Shown piece after piece: positions 9,067 to 17,200 of a stretch of 64,000 bases of DNA. The translations under genes and the position numbers were made by a program. Origin of the DNA: JANMZO01 sp963763135 (GTDB lineage Bacteria > Actinomycetota > Acidimicrobiia > Acidimicrobiales > JANYDT01); the NCBI GenBank assembly GCA_963763135.1, contig CAVXNJ010000002.1:248001-312000 (forward strand), read 5' to 3'. Within the stretch, counting starts at the first letter, position 1. Every line of letters begins with the position of its first letter. The notes under the pieces are model-generated. The model did not search any database. It was not told where the DNA came from and was given only the letters and a program-made list of their open reading frames with translations.

Positions 9067-11280
9067 TCAGCGCTTGGTTGCTGGTGCCACTGGTGCTTTC
9101 GTTGCTGATGCTTTCGCCGTCGGTGCCTTTGTGGGCGAGGCCTTCCCGGAAGAGCCCGATGACGAAACCCGGATCGGGATCGTTGGGGTGGTCTTCGTGG
9201 GAACGAGTGAGCGTTGCGAAGTTACAGCTCCTCGGGTCGCAACGGTCTTCGCCCGCTTGGCCGCGCTCTTCGGCAGCCTGGGGGCTGACGACTTCGATGA
9301 ACGAGTCGGCAATTTGCTCGCCTGTCGGGAAACGGTTGGCTTCCTTTTGGTGGTGAGAGCCAACGCTTTCGGAGAAGACTTCGATGACCCGGGAGCGGAA
9401 CGAGGCGCTGACCCGGGAACCTTTGCGGGTGTTAAATCGGGGACTCCCGCAGAGCTGATGGCGACACCCTCGACCCTGGCCTGGCCGTTCACTTGGCCGT
9501 TCACTTGGCCGTTCACTTGACTCGTGACCGGCGTAGCGGTCGTCGCCGGGACGCTCGTTGGAACTGCCTCGCCGGCCCCGTTTGCGGGACCGGTGGGCGA
9601 GCCGGTCGAGCCTGGGCCGGTCGAGCCTGGGCCGGTCGGGCCTGGGCCGGTCGGCCCGGAGCTTCCGGAGAGGTCAACGTCGGCAGCACCCGACGGAGTT
9701 ACGGGTTGAGCCGTGGTCGGGGTCACGATGTTGGAAATTGGGCCCGAGGTGATGGCGGGAGTCGAGACGACCGAACTGGACGTGGGGGCTGGCGCAGGGG
9801 TCGAAGGAGGAGGGGCGTTTGGCTCGGCCACCGATCCGACGGTTGCGACGGTGGTCACGGTGGTGGTGGAGCCTGACCCGCCCGACGTCAGCTGGTGCGG
9901 CAGCTGCGATTCGTCGCAGGCGCCGGGACAGTGAAAGGCATTGTCGACGAAGGTCTGTTGGTTGAGGGGTCCGGTCGGTTGCCAGTTCCGCATGGAGGTC
10001 GCCAGAAACCCGTAGGCCGCGTTGCGGTACAGCCGGTTGCCGCGAAACGTCGTGTCGCGCATCGGAGAACTCAGGATCGCGTTGTCGTACCAGACGTTCG
10101 AAATTGTTCCGATGTCATTCGCTCCGCTGATCAAGGTGTTCCCGGTCACCTGGCCGTTGCTGAACTCCAGGATGAACGGCGGACGTCCGTTCGTTCCGGA
10201 ATAGTCCCCGACGGTGTTGACGATGCCCGACCGTCCGAACAGGGCCAGCGGACCGAAGTCATCGACCGGATGAAGCGTGCGGACGTAGTTGTCGGCGATG
10301 ACGTTGGAATCGCCGCCCGCGTGGAGGTCGCCGTCGAGAATGACGTTGCCGCTCACCTGATTGCGGTGACCGTAGCGAATCTGCAGACGGCCGTTCGTCA
10401 TCAGATTGTTGGCTATCCGCGTCGACGATGATTTCACACCGATCACATACGGCCACGCCGTCCAGTCGTTGATGGTGTTGTAGGAAACCTCGGTGAACGT
10501 GTCCTCGGCCCCAAACCCGAAGCCGAGTTTGATGGCCATGGTCTCGTGGCCCAATGAGATCCCATGCGGGCCCTGGATGGAGTTGTGCGTAAACACGTTG
10601 TGCGTTACGCCGTGGCTCTGCCAGTACACGGTGTTGCGGGGCCGGAGAAACACGTTGCCCTCGACCCGATGCCGCGTCATCACGATTGGCGGGTTCAACC
10701 CGTCGGGGCTGTTTGCACCCTCCCATCCGGGGGTGGGGTTGTGGACGGTGATCACGCCGACCGACGAACCATCGCGGCCATCGCCGACGTCGGAGAACGT
10801 GTTGTTCATGACGATCTGGCCGCTGCCCCGTAATTCAATGACCGGCGCAACGTTCGACTCAAAGGCGATCCCCTGCAGCAGCGTGTCGCGTCCCTCGAGA
10901 ACGAAGCGTCCGTCGCCAGTGAACACTGCGTCGTTGGGAGTGGCACTGCGAACGGTGGTGTCGTTGGCCGTTATCGTAAACAGGCCCTGATAAGCGCCCG
11001 GTTGAAGTTCCAAGATGTCGCCGTCGCTCAGCGCGGCCGCTTTCACGTGGGCGTCGCCGGGGCCGGCGCTCACGATGCGGCCGTTGCGAACCGGCACCGG
11101 TGCGGCCGGCGTGGCGAGGGCTCCCGCCGTTTGCGGTGGCGGGGGTGGCGCTTCTGAGGCGCTGGCGACATGATTGCGCTCCACGAGCGAAGCAGATCCG
11201 AGGATCACGATGACGCTGATCGTGAGAGCCAGATACGGGCGGACCCACGGATACCGCGTTCTTTGCAGTTCGCGTTTCAT
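9067..11280 (-). CDS. Secreted PL6-like right-handed beta-helix protein with basic C-terminal tail
   Basis: 737 aa. An N-terminal signal/anchor helix (LALTISVIVILGSASLV, about residues 17-33) is followed by a beta-helix domain (about 65-450) rich in NNTF/GNVF turns. It resembles polysaccharide lyase family 6 (chondroitinase B/alginate lyase): VIGVKSSSTRIANN and GRLQIRYGHRNQVSGN line up with the family motifs that carry the catalytic Lys and Arg. A Pro/Thr/Ser-rich linker with short repeats (VNGQ three times) comes next, then an about 150-residue tail rich in Lys, Arg and Ser. The gene ends a run of three minus-strand genes. A paralog lies at 24835-26604. The tail could bind an acidic glycan; that and the substrate are inference. 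Confidence 0.8.
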   Translation of the reverse strand: MKRELQRTRYPWVRPYLALTISVIVILGSASLVERNHVASASEAPPPPPQTAGALATPAAPVPVRNGRIVSAGPGDAHVKAAALSDGDILELQPGAYQGLFTITANDTTVRSATPNDAVFTGDGRFVLEGRDTLLQGIAFESNVAPVIELRGSGQIVMNNTFSDVGDGRDGSSVGVITVHNPTPGWEGANSPDGLNPPIVMTRHRVEGNVFLRPRNTVYWQSHGVTHNVFTHNSIQGPHGISLGHETMAIKLGFGFGAEDTFTEVSYNTINDWTAWPYVIGVKSSSTRIANNLMTNGRLQIRYGHRNQVSGNVILDGDLHAGGDSNVIADNYVRTLHPVDDFGPLALFGRSGIVNTVGDYSGTNGRPPFILEFSNGQVTGNTLISGANDIGTISNVWYDNAILSSPMRDTTFRGNRLYRNAAYGFLATSMRNWQPTGPLNQQTFVDNAFHCPGACDESQLPHQLTSGGSGSTTTVTTVATVGSVAEPNAPPPSTPAPAPTSSSVVSTPAITSGPISNIVTPTTAQPVTPSGAADVDLSGSSGPTGPGPTGPGSTGPGSTGSPTGPANGAGEAVPTSVPATTATPVTSQVNGQVNGQVNGQARVEGVAISSAGVPDLTPAKVPGSAPRSAPGSSKSSPKALALTTKRKPTVSRQASKLPTRSSKSSAPRLPKSAAKRAKTVATRGAVTSQRSLVPTKTTPTIPIRVSSSGSSGKASPTKAPTAKASATKAPVAPATKR

Positions 11281-11372
11281 GCCGTTTCTATCGGCAGAAA
11301 CTCCCTAGCTCTGAAGGTTCGACGGACGTTTGCCCGCCGACGCGAGGAGCCGTGAATGCGTGGACTGACGGG

Positions 11373-12242
11373 CTACGTCGGCTCGAGCAGCGCCCAGAGG
11401 TGCCAGCCAAAGCGCTTGAATTTGGCCGGTAGTTTGGCAACCGGCAGCGGTGGAGCGTGAAGGAAGTCCTGCTCGGTCCAACACACCTTGAATGACGGAA
11501 AATCTCTCGCCAACGTCTGAGCGTCGTACACCCGGCTGAACGCGTTGTCGGGCCCATCGGTGTTTCGGTTGAGAAAATTGGGAAACGTCAAATAGCTCAC
11601 GACGCCCTGCTGGTGCGCCAGTTCGACGTGGCGAGCTGTGACCGGATCAAGCTTCAGCCCGAGCTTCGACCCAATGATCGCCCCGATCAACCCCGCTCGA
11701 CGCACCACGCGGATGGCGAGTTGGTAGTTGATCGAGTTCTTCGCGTACATCATGATCAGGGCCTGACCGCTCGGCTTCAGTACCCGGTGGATCTCCGACT
11801 GCGCTCCGGCAATGTCGGGCACGTGATGCAGAACCCCGAACGAGTACACGTAGTCGAATGTCCCGTCGGCAAACGGCATCCGGACCGCCGATCCGAGTTC
11901 GAGCCGGTCGAACGGCAGGTCCTTCAGCCGAAGGCGTCGACCGACAATCTCTATCGAGGCGGGAGTCAGGTCGATCCCGCTCCACAGAGCGCCGCGTCGA
12001 ATGAGGTGCTCGCTGTCAGCCCCTTGGCCAAGGCCTATTTCGAGCACTCGCTTTCCCCTCAGGTCGAAGCGATCGAACATCGTGAGGATGTGCCCCTCGC
12101 GGTTGTACCGAAAGGTGTCGTACTCGTCGAGGTAGCGAAGAAATGACGCATCATCGGTCACATCGTGTGGGGGCACGATGTTTGTACCGCACGGTTGACC
12201 GTTCCAGAAGTCTCGAATGTCTTGTTCGGAGACCGTGTTCAT
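11373..12242 (-). CDS. Class I SAM-dependent methyltransferase
   Basis: 289-aa methyltransferase of the Methyltransf_11 type. Motif I is VLEIGLGQGADSEHL (about residues 65-79); the acidic end of strand 2 is SGIDLTPASI; FDYVYSFGVLHHVPD is the motif with the conserved helix before strand 5. The C-terminal 110 residues (NSINYQLAIRVVRRAG onward) are typical of methyltransferases in surface-sugar loci. Its ATG overlaps the stop of the SdrD-B protein gene by 4 bp (ATGA). The acceptor is unknown; a sugar or lipid carrier intermediate is plausible from context. Confidence 0.88.
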   Translation of the reverse strand: MNTVSEQDIRDFWNGQPCGTNIVPPHDVTDDASFLRYLDEYDTFRYNREGHILTMFDRFDLRGKRVLEIGLGQGADSEHLIRRGALWSGIDLTPASIEIVGRRLRLKDLPFDRLELGSAVRMPFADGTFDYVYSFGVLHHVPDIAGAQSEIHRVLKPSGQALIMMYAKNSINYQLAIRVVRRAGLIGAIIGSKLGLKLDPVTARHVELAHQQGVVSYLTFPNFLNRNTDGPDNAFSRVYDAQTLARDFPSFKVCWTEQDFLHAPPLPVAKLPAKFKRFGWHLWALLEPT

Positions 12243-13753
12243 GAATGCGTTTCTACCAGTCCTTCAGAGTGCGCCCGGAACCGGGCGGTGTGACTTATGA
12301 GGCAGCGCGTTCGGATGATCGACGATGCGAACAGCAACGCGATACCGAATGCGATCAACAGGGTGGCCATCACGGCGAGGGTCGACGTGTTGCTGCCGGT
12401 CAGAGCCGGATCGACCGCGGGAGCGGCTTCGATCTGAACCTCTGGAGCGTTGGTGATCTGAATGCCCGCGATCTGCACATTCGGTTTCGTCGCCACGGTC
12501 ACCTGCGCAGGCGCAGCGGTCGAGGCAACGGTGGTCGGGGTGAGCACCACGGCGGCCACCGTCGTTGGAGGCGTCAGAGGAATCGGCGTGTCTGCGATGG
12601 CCTGCGCGCTACGGGGAGCTGTAGTGGTCGTTGAGGTCGAAGCCGGCTTGGTGGTGGTCGTCGACGGGGCGGTGGTCGTCGCCGAAGCTTCAGTGAGGCT
12701 GTACATGCCGAAGTCGACTCGACCGTTGCTCGCCGTGCCTCCGGACAAGGTGACGTATCCGGAACAGAGGCGACCAGCCGGACTGGAGATTCGACCGTTG
12801 TCGTCGTTGTCGAGGTAGTTGTTCGGATCGGGAGCAACCGGATCGTCTTGACCTGCGGCCAAAGATCCGCTGCCGTTGGACCCTCGGTACCCGGTCGGAA
12901 TGTCGACGCACACCTGGTACGAAGTCGACGGATTCAGGTCGTAGAAGCTGTAGTTCCCGTCGGCGTCGGTTGTGGAGGTCTTGCCGGTGTCGGCGTTGTT
13001 CTCCCAGAGGTGGGCCATCGCACCTGCGATGCCCTTTTCGCCGTTTTCGTAGATCCCGTTGTTGTTGGCGTCGTTGAAGACCTGGTTGCCTACGGAGTAG
13101 CCCGGTTGGTAAATGCCGAAGTCGACCCGGCCATTGGCGGAAATGTCTCCGCCCACGGTGATGTAGCCGCTGCACAGGCGTCCGGCCGGAACCGAGATGC
13201 GTCCGTTGTCGTCGTTGTCAACGAAGTTGTTCGGGTCCGGGGCGGTGGTGTCGTCTTGTCCGGGCGTGAGGTCGCCCGATCCGTTGGATCCGCGGTAGCC
13301 GGTCGGAATGTCGACGCACACCTGATAGGAGTCGGAGGGCGTGAGGCCGAAGAAGCTGTAGAGCCCGTTCGCTCCAGTCACCGTCGACTTGTCGGTTTCG
13401 ACATTGTTGTTCCAAAGGTGGACCGGGGTGCCGACCACGCCGGATTCGCCAGTCTCGTAAATCCCGGAGTTGTTGGCATCGAGAAACACCTGGTTGCCGA
13501 TGAGGCACGTACCCAGATCGACTGCGCATCCTGCCGCTGCAGCGTCGGTGACCGCGTCGGCGGTCGCTACGTCGGCGGAAGCCACGCTGCTCTCGGGGTC
13601 CGCACCATTCGCGGCGCGCATGCCAAGCGGCGTCGCAGCCAGCACGAGAACGCCGAAGAGGGCGCCCTTCGCTCGGCGCGTCGCAGACTTTTGCGACTTC
13701 GGAGAATTCGTACTGCCAAACAGAGACCGCATCAAGGAACCAACTTTCATCAC
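12239..13753 (-). CDS. Surface protein with two SdrD-B/Cna-B-like domains
   Basis: 504 aa. Residues about 25-50 form a signal peptide (ALFGVLVLAATPLGMRA). Two near-identical domains of about 120 residues follow, each opening IGNQVF.DANN.GIYE.GE or close to it, with SYQVCVDIPTGYRGSNGSG and PDPNN(F/Y).DNDDNGRIS. These are SdrD-B folds, the last part being a likely calcium-binding acidic loop. A Thr-rich stalk precedes the C-terminus, which ends ALTGS, a hydrophobic helix (LAVMATLLIAFGIALLF) and an Arg-containing tail. That ending resembles the hydrolase at 20957-23452 and looks like a sortase-type or membrane anchor. It is first in an operon with the methyltransferase. Confidence 0.85.
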   Translation of the reverse strand: MMKVGSLMRSLFGSTNSPKSQKSATRRAKGALFGVLVLAATPLGMRAANGADPESSVASADVATADAVTDAAAAGCAVDLGTCLIGNQVFLDANNSGIYETGESGVVGTPVHLWNNNVETDKSTVTGANGLYSFFGLTPSDSYQVCVDIPTGYRGSNGSGDLTPGQDDTTAPDPNNFVDNDDNGRISVPAGRLCSGYITVGGDISANGRVDFGIYQPGYSVGNQVFNDANNNGIYENGEKGIAGAMAHLWENNADTGKTSTTDADGNYSFYDLNPSTSYQVCVDIPTGYRGSNGSGSLAAGQDDPVAPDPNNYLDNDDNGRISSPAGRLCSGYVTLSGGTASNGRVDFGMYSLTEASATTTAPSTTTTKPASTSTTTTAPRSAQAIADTPIPLTPPTTVAAVVLTPTTVASTAAPAQVTVATKPNVQIAGIQITNAPEVQIEAAPAVDPALTGSNTSTLAVMATLLIAFGIALLFASSIIRTRCLISHTARFRAHSEGLVETHS

Positions 13754-14108
13754 ACTGTGAGCGTTCGTTCAGTATTGCACTTCCGTATCAGTGGTTTCAA
13801 AGTTCCATACGGTGTGGTTGCGGGCTAAGTTCGCCTGTCGCATCGACCACATAGTCGGAGAAAGTCGGAGAACAGTCCACCCTGTGCCTCAACCGGCTGG
13901 TCAACCCCCTTATGACCCCTAACATGAGGCGTCGGGCTGGTATCGATGCCGTTGCAGACGTGATCCCGCGTGGTTTCATCGGGTCCATTCGTCGACCGTT
14001 CGACCCTGATCGATCTGACATTTCCCTAGGGAAGTTACCTACGAATTCGCCAACCGCTGTCGCGCTCAGTGGTGTCGGCGGATCGCCGCTAAACCTATAC
14101 TGGGGTCA
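13754..14108. promoter_or_regulatory. Divergent promoter region
   Basis: 355 bp between divergent genes with no convincing ORF. TATACT (14096-14101) ends 7 nt before the GTG of the glycosyltransferase gene and is a clear -10 box for a leaderless transcript. A direct repeat GTCGGAGAA(A/C) occurs near 13855-13873. Nothing else recognised. Confidence 0.5.
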
Positions 14109-15317
14109 GTGGAAGCTCCGATGGCCTTGGTGAACAAGTCGACACCCACCCCGAAACTGTCATTTGTGCTATTTGCCGGCATGGACTGGTGGTATCACTC
14201 CCACGCCCATGCCGATGTACAGCTCGCAAAAAACTTGGCCAGCACCGAATCTGTCTTGTTTGTGAACACCTTAGGTATGCGGATGCCACTCCCTGGTAAT
14301 ACCGAGCAGCCACTTCGACGCATCATGCAAAAAATCAAGAGCACATCGAAGCTCTTTCAACGACCCGAACCGGCCAACCGGTCGTTCGGCGTCCTGAGCG
14401 CCATCAATGTCCCGATGTTCGGCTCTCCCCGTGGCGCGGCCCTGAATGCCGCGTCCGTGGCCGTTCAGGTGAAGCTCGCCTGTCGTCGTCTCGGCATCGA
14501 GCGGCCGGTCTGCATTGTGACGATACCCACCGCTATCGATGTCGCTGAACGCCTGGAAACCGCTGATATCTGGTACTACCGATCCGACAATCATCGAGCT
14601 GATCCGGGAGTCGACCGCGATCTAATTACGCTGTATGAAGATCGGCTTTTCGCCCGAGCTACGAAAGTCCTCTACAGCAGTCATGCCTTGATGGATTCGG
14701 AGAACGATCGTCATCTTGGTAAGGCAATTTTCTTCGACCAGGGGATCGATGCCGAGCTATTTCTCGAAAGTGTTGTCGGTGATGAGCCCGCCGATCTTGC
14801 CTGTATCTCGCATCCACGAATTGGTTACTACGGTCAGTTGGAACCGCATGGCGTAGACATGGAACTCCTGCTTCGAACCGCTCGCGAAATCCCGGAAGCC
14901 AACGTGGTGCTGGTCGGTACCTCGGCTGTCGACACATCGGAGCTGGCGGCTCTCAAAAATGTCCATCTTTTGGGCCGAAAACCCCACGCCGAGATCCCGT
15001 CCTATGGCCACGGCTTCGATGTGGCGATCATGCCTCGACCCGACAGTGAGTGGAGCCGTTCGTCGAATCCGATAAAGCTAAAGGAGTACCTTGCGCTCGG
15101 GCTGCCGATCGTAAGTACGTGGCTTCCGGAACTCGAATACTACAAAGATGTAGTCCGCATCGGACGCACTCCCGACGAGTTTGTGGCCGCGGTCCGCGCG
15201 AGCCTGACCGACGGGGGAGTCGGAACGGTTGCTTCCCGAAAGCAACGCGTTGCCAATGCGACGTGGGCCAACCGGGCGAACGAATTGATCGCGTTCGTGC
15301 GGGGTGCGACCGACTGA
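14109..15317 (+). CDS. Glycosyltransferase, GT-B fold
   Basis: 402-aa glycosyltransferase. The N-terminal half starts FVLFAGMDWWYHSHAHADVQLAK and contains DIWYYRSDNH; the C-terminal half has HPRIGYYGQLEPHGVD and the nucleotide-sugar region SNPIKLKEYLALGLPIV, the GT4-like E-x7-E-type site. It is similar in layout to TuaH-like transferases of polysaccharide loci. I chose GTG 14109 because TATACT sits 7 nt upstream (leaderless); ATG 14121, four codons later, is the alternative and has GGAAG before it. It faces the SdrD-B/methyltransferase operon. Donor and acceptor sugars cannot be told. Confidence 0.85.
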   Translation: MEAPMALVNKSTPTPKLSFVLFAGMDWWYHSHAHADVQLAKNLASTESVLFVNTLGMRMPLPGNTEQPLRRIMQKIKSTSKLFQRPEPANRSFGVLSAINVPMFGSPRGAALNAASVAVQVKLACRRLGIERPVCIVTIPTAIDVAERLETADIWYYRSDNHRADPGVDRDLITLYEDRLFARATKVLYSSHALMDSENDRHLGKAIFFDQGIDAELFLESVVGDEPADLACISHPRIGYYGQLEPHGVDMELLLRTAREIPEANVVLVGTSAVDTSELAALKNVHLLGRKPHAEIPSYGHGFDVAIMPRPDSEWSRSSNPIKLKEYLALGLPIVSTWLPELEYYKDVVRIGRTPDEFVAAVRASLTDGGVGTVASRKQRVANATWANRANELIAFVRGATD

Positions 15318-15414
15318 GGTCAGCCGCTCGTCGACGCGACCGCCGGCCGGGAGCGAGCGAGCTGTCTCACGCCCTGCGTGCTGGATCGGCGGAGGAGTCG
15401 CCGAGGTTGCGCTC

Positions 15415-16905
15415 TCAGCCGAAGAAGAACTGGCGGGCGCCGACCCGGGTGAGCGCGATGAGCACCGGGGTCGAACCAAATTGTTGCGCCGTCATTTTCA
15501 GGTCGGCGAGTCGCATCCGGTTCACCGGCACCACGTACACAATGACGTCGACCGACGACGCCAGGCGTACCGATGTAGGTGATGTCTCCGTCGGCGGACA
15601 GTCGATTACGGTGACCTTCGAGAAGTTGCGAAGTGTCTTCACGACGGTCGGGAGATTGCCGCGGTGGAGATACTTGGCCAGACCGCCGAGCACTCGGAGA
15701 TTGTCGATCGGTGTGGGCGCCAGGACCCGGTGCAGCCAGGCCATCTCCACCGGAAGCTGACGCGAGAGCGCCTCATCGACGTTCTTGACGAATCGCTCGC
15801 CGCCCGTGGCTTCGAACTCTGCGGTGAGGGTCGGGTTGATCTCGTTGCCGTCAACGAGCACCACCTGCGAACCCGACCGAGCGAAGTACCCGGCGACGGC
15901 CGCGGCGAGCGACGTTGTTCCCGTGGAGGCGTACGCGGAAACCACCGCAACGCTCAGCGTGGACGACGTCTGCGGCACCAGCGCCTCGGCCCGGATCGAG
16001 ATGGTCTTCGCGGCGTTTGTGTACGGTCCGGTGGGCTGGGTCAGCACGCCGGCGATGTGATCCGGGAAATCCTTGCCCACCTTGATGGGCCCGATCGGCT
16101 GTACGCCGAGGGCTTCCTCGATTTGACCGGGGTCAGAGGCCGTGGACGAGAAGATGGCGATCGCCAGGGCGGCCGCCACGCCGAGACCGAGGCCGACCAC
16201 GAGTCCGAGGGCAATTTGGAGAGGAAGCGATGCCCCGCCGCCGGGCGTCGCCGTCGTTGCTCGCTCCAGGACCGACGATCGAACGTCGACCCGGTTCAGG
16301 TACTGAAGATTGGTCTTCGCTCGGACGACTTCCCCGTATTCGGCGGTGAGGGAATCCCGGCTGGCTCCGGCCAGCGAGTCGGTGGGGTCGGCGTTCAGTT
16401 TGCGGTCCGCTTCGGCCAGCGCTTCGTTGATGGTTTCGAGTCGCTTGTCGAGGGCGGCGAAGGCCGGTTCCTGGGACTTCTTTACGGCCTGGACCTGTTC
16501 CTCGACGTACAGATCGGCAAATGCGTTGGCAATTGCCTGTGCTGTATCGGCCTTAGAATTACTGGCGGTAATAGAAATGAGGTCAGTTTTTGGGGTGTGG
16601 GTAAACGTCACACTCCGCTCGACTGATTTTGGGTCTTTCACCTTGAGCTTTTTGGCTACCGAGTCCGCAAGGCCACTGCTTTCAAGAACGCTCAATTGAC
16701 TGACAACGTAACGATCGGGATCGTTGTAGTTGATGTTTCCGCCACCCTGAGCCGCCGGTGGCTGGATGTACAACACTGTCTTTGCTGTGTATGGCGTGGA
16801 GCTGGTCGCCCAGAAAACAAACGCCGGCACCGTGCATGCCAGCGTTGTGAAGATAATGATCAGGCGAGATCGCTTGATCGCCGAGAGGATGAGTCGAAGT
16901 TCCAT
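15415..16905 (-). CDS. Wzz/Wzc-like chain-length protein with degenerate kinase domain
   Basis: 496 aa. It has a Wzz domain flanked by two membrane helices (about residues 14-34 and 230-250), with a coiled-coil periplasmic part (VDVRSSVLERATTATPGG before helix 2). A cytoplasmic BY-kinase-like domain follows (about 290-496). Where active enzymes have a P-loop with GEGKS/T, this one reads SAYASTGTTSLAAAVAG, lacking the Lys. The A' motif is VVLVDGNEINPT and Walker B is VTVIDCPPTE. There is no C-terminal tyrosine cluster. It is therefore probably a regulator or partner of the flippase and polymerase encoded next to it, not a kinase. It is divergent from the flippase gene. Confidence 0.85.
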   Translation of the reverse strand: MELRLILSAIKRSRLIIIFTTLACTVPAFVFWATSSTPYTAKTVLYIQPPAAQGGGNINYNDPDRYVVSQLSVLESSGLADSVAKKLKVKDPKSVERSVTFTHTPKTDLISITASNSKADTAQAIANAFADLYVEEQVQAVKKSQEPAFAALDKRLETINEALAEADRKLNADPTDSLAGASRDSLTAEYGEVVRAKTNLQYLNRVDVRSSVLERATTATPGGGASLPLQIALGLVVGLGLGVAAALAIAIFSSTASDPGQIEEALGVQPIGPIKVGKDFPDHIAGVLTQPTGPYTNAAKTISIRAEALVPQTSSTLSVAVVSAYASTGTTSLAAAVAGYFARSGSQVVLVDGNEINPTLTAEFEATGGERFVKNVDEALSRQLPVEMAWLHRVLAPTPIDNLRVLGGLAKYLHRGNLPTVVKTLRNFSKVTVIDCPPTETSPTSVRLASSVDVIVYVVPVNRMRLADLKMTAQQFGSTPVLIALTRVGARQFFFG

Positions 16906-16957
16906 GTCAGTTCAATTTCTAACGCAGAGTGTACGGGCCCGCGGACCCGAACCTCGA

Positions 16958-16986
16958 TTCACATGTTAACAGAGAACCGATAGAAT
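16958..16986 (+). promoter_or_regulatory. Promoter of a leaderless mRNA for the flippase gene
   Basis: TTCACA (-35, 16958-16963), a 17-bp spacer and TAGAAT (-10, 16981-16986). The ATG at 16994 lies 7 nt after the -10 box, at the expected transcription start. Confidence 0.6.
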
Positions 16987-16993
16987 AGTCACG

Positions 16994-17176
16994 ATGCGTG
17001 CTGATAATCCCAACAAAAGCACGCCCAGTGGCCATTCTGAACCCGAGCAGCCAGCTGTCGGAAGGTCGAATGAAACGGCAGGACCCCCCGGTTCCGAAGC
17101 TTTGACGAGGCCGCGGCCTCCGGGAAGACCCCGGACGGTGAACGTGGAAACGTGCCTCCGTCTTCAGCTCCGGTAG
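16994..17176 (+). pseudogene. Displaced N-terminal reading frame of the flippase gene
   Basis: ATG 16994 starts a 60-codon frame (MRADNPNKSTPSGHSEPEQ and so on) placed exactly at the predicted start of the mRNA. It runs into a stop at 17174-17176. Between about 17084 (a run of six C) and 17104 the protein-like composition passes to the -1 frame (FDEAAASGKTPDGERG and on), which continues Pro/Ala/Thr-rich to the tandem repeat at 17416. There a repeat unit 2 nt short returns it to the frame of the flippase. The two changes together remove 3 nt, so the original gene probably began here. A sequencing error is equally possible. Confidence 0.45.
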
Positions 17177-17200
17177 TGAATCGCAGGAAGAACGCGGCAG

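Noticed and set aside
15415..16905. Active tyrosine kinase
   Set aside because: The P-loop Lys and the C-terminal tyrosines are absent.
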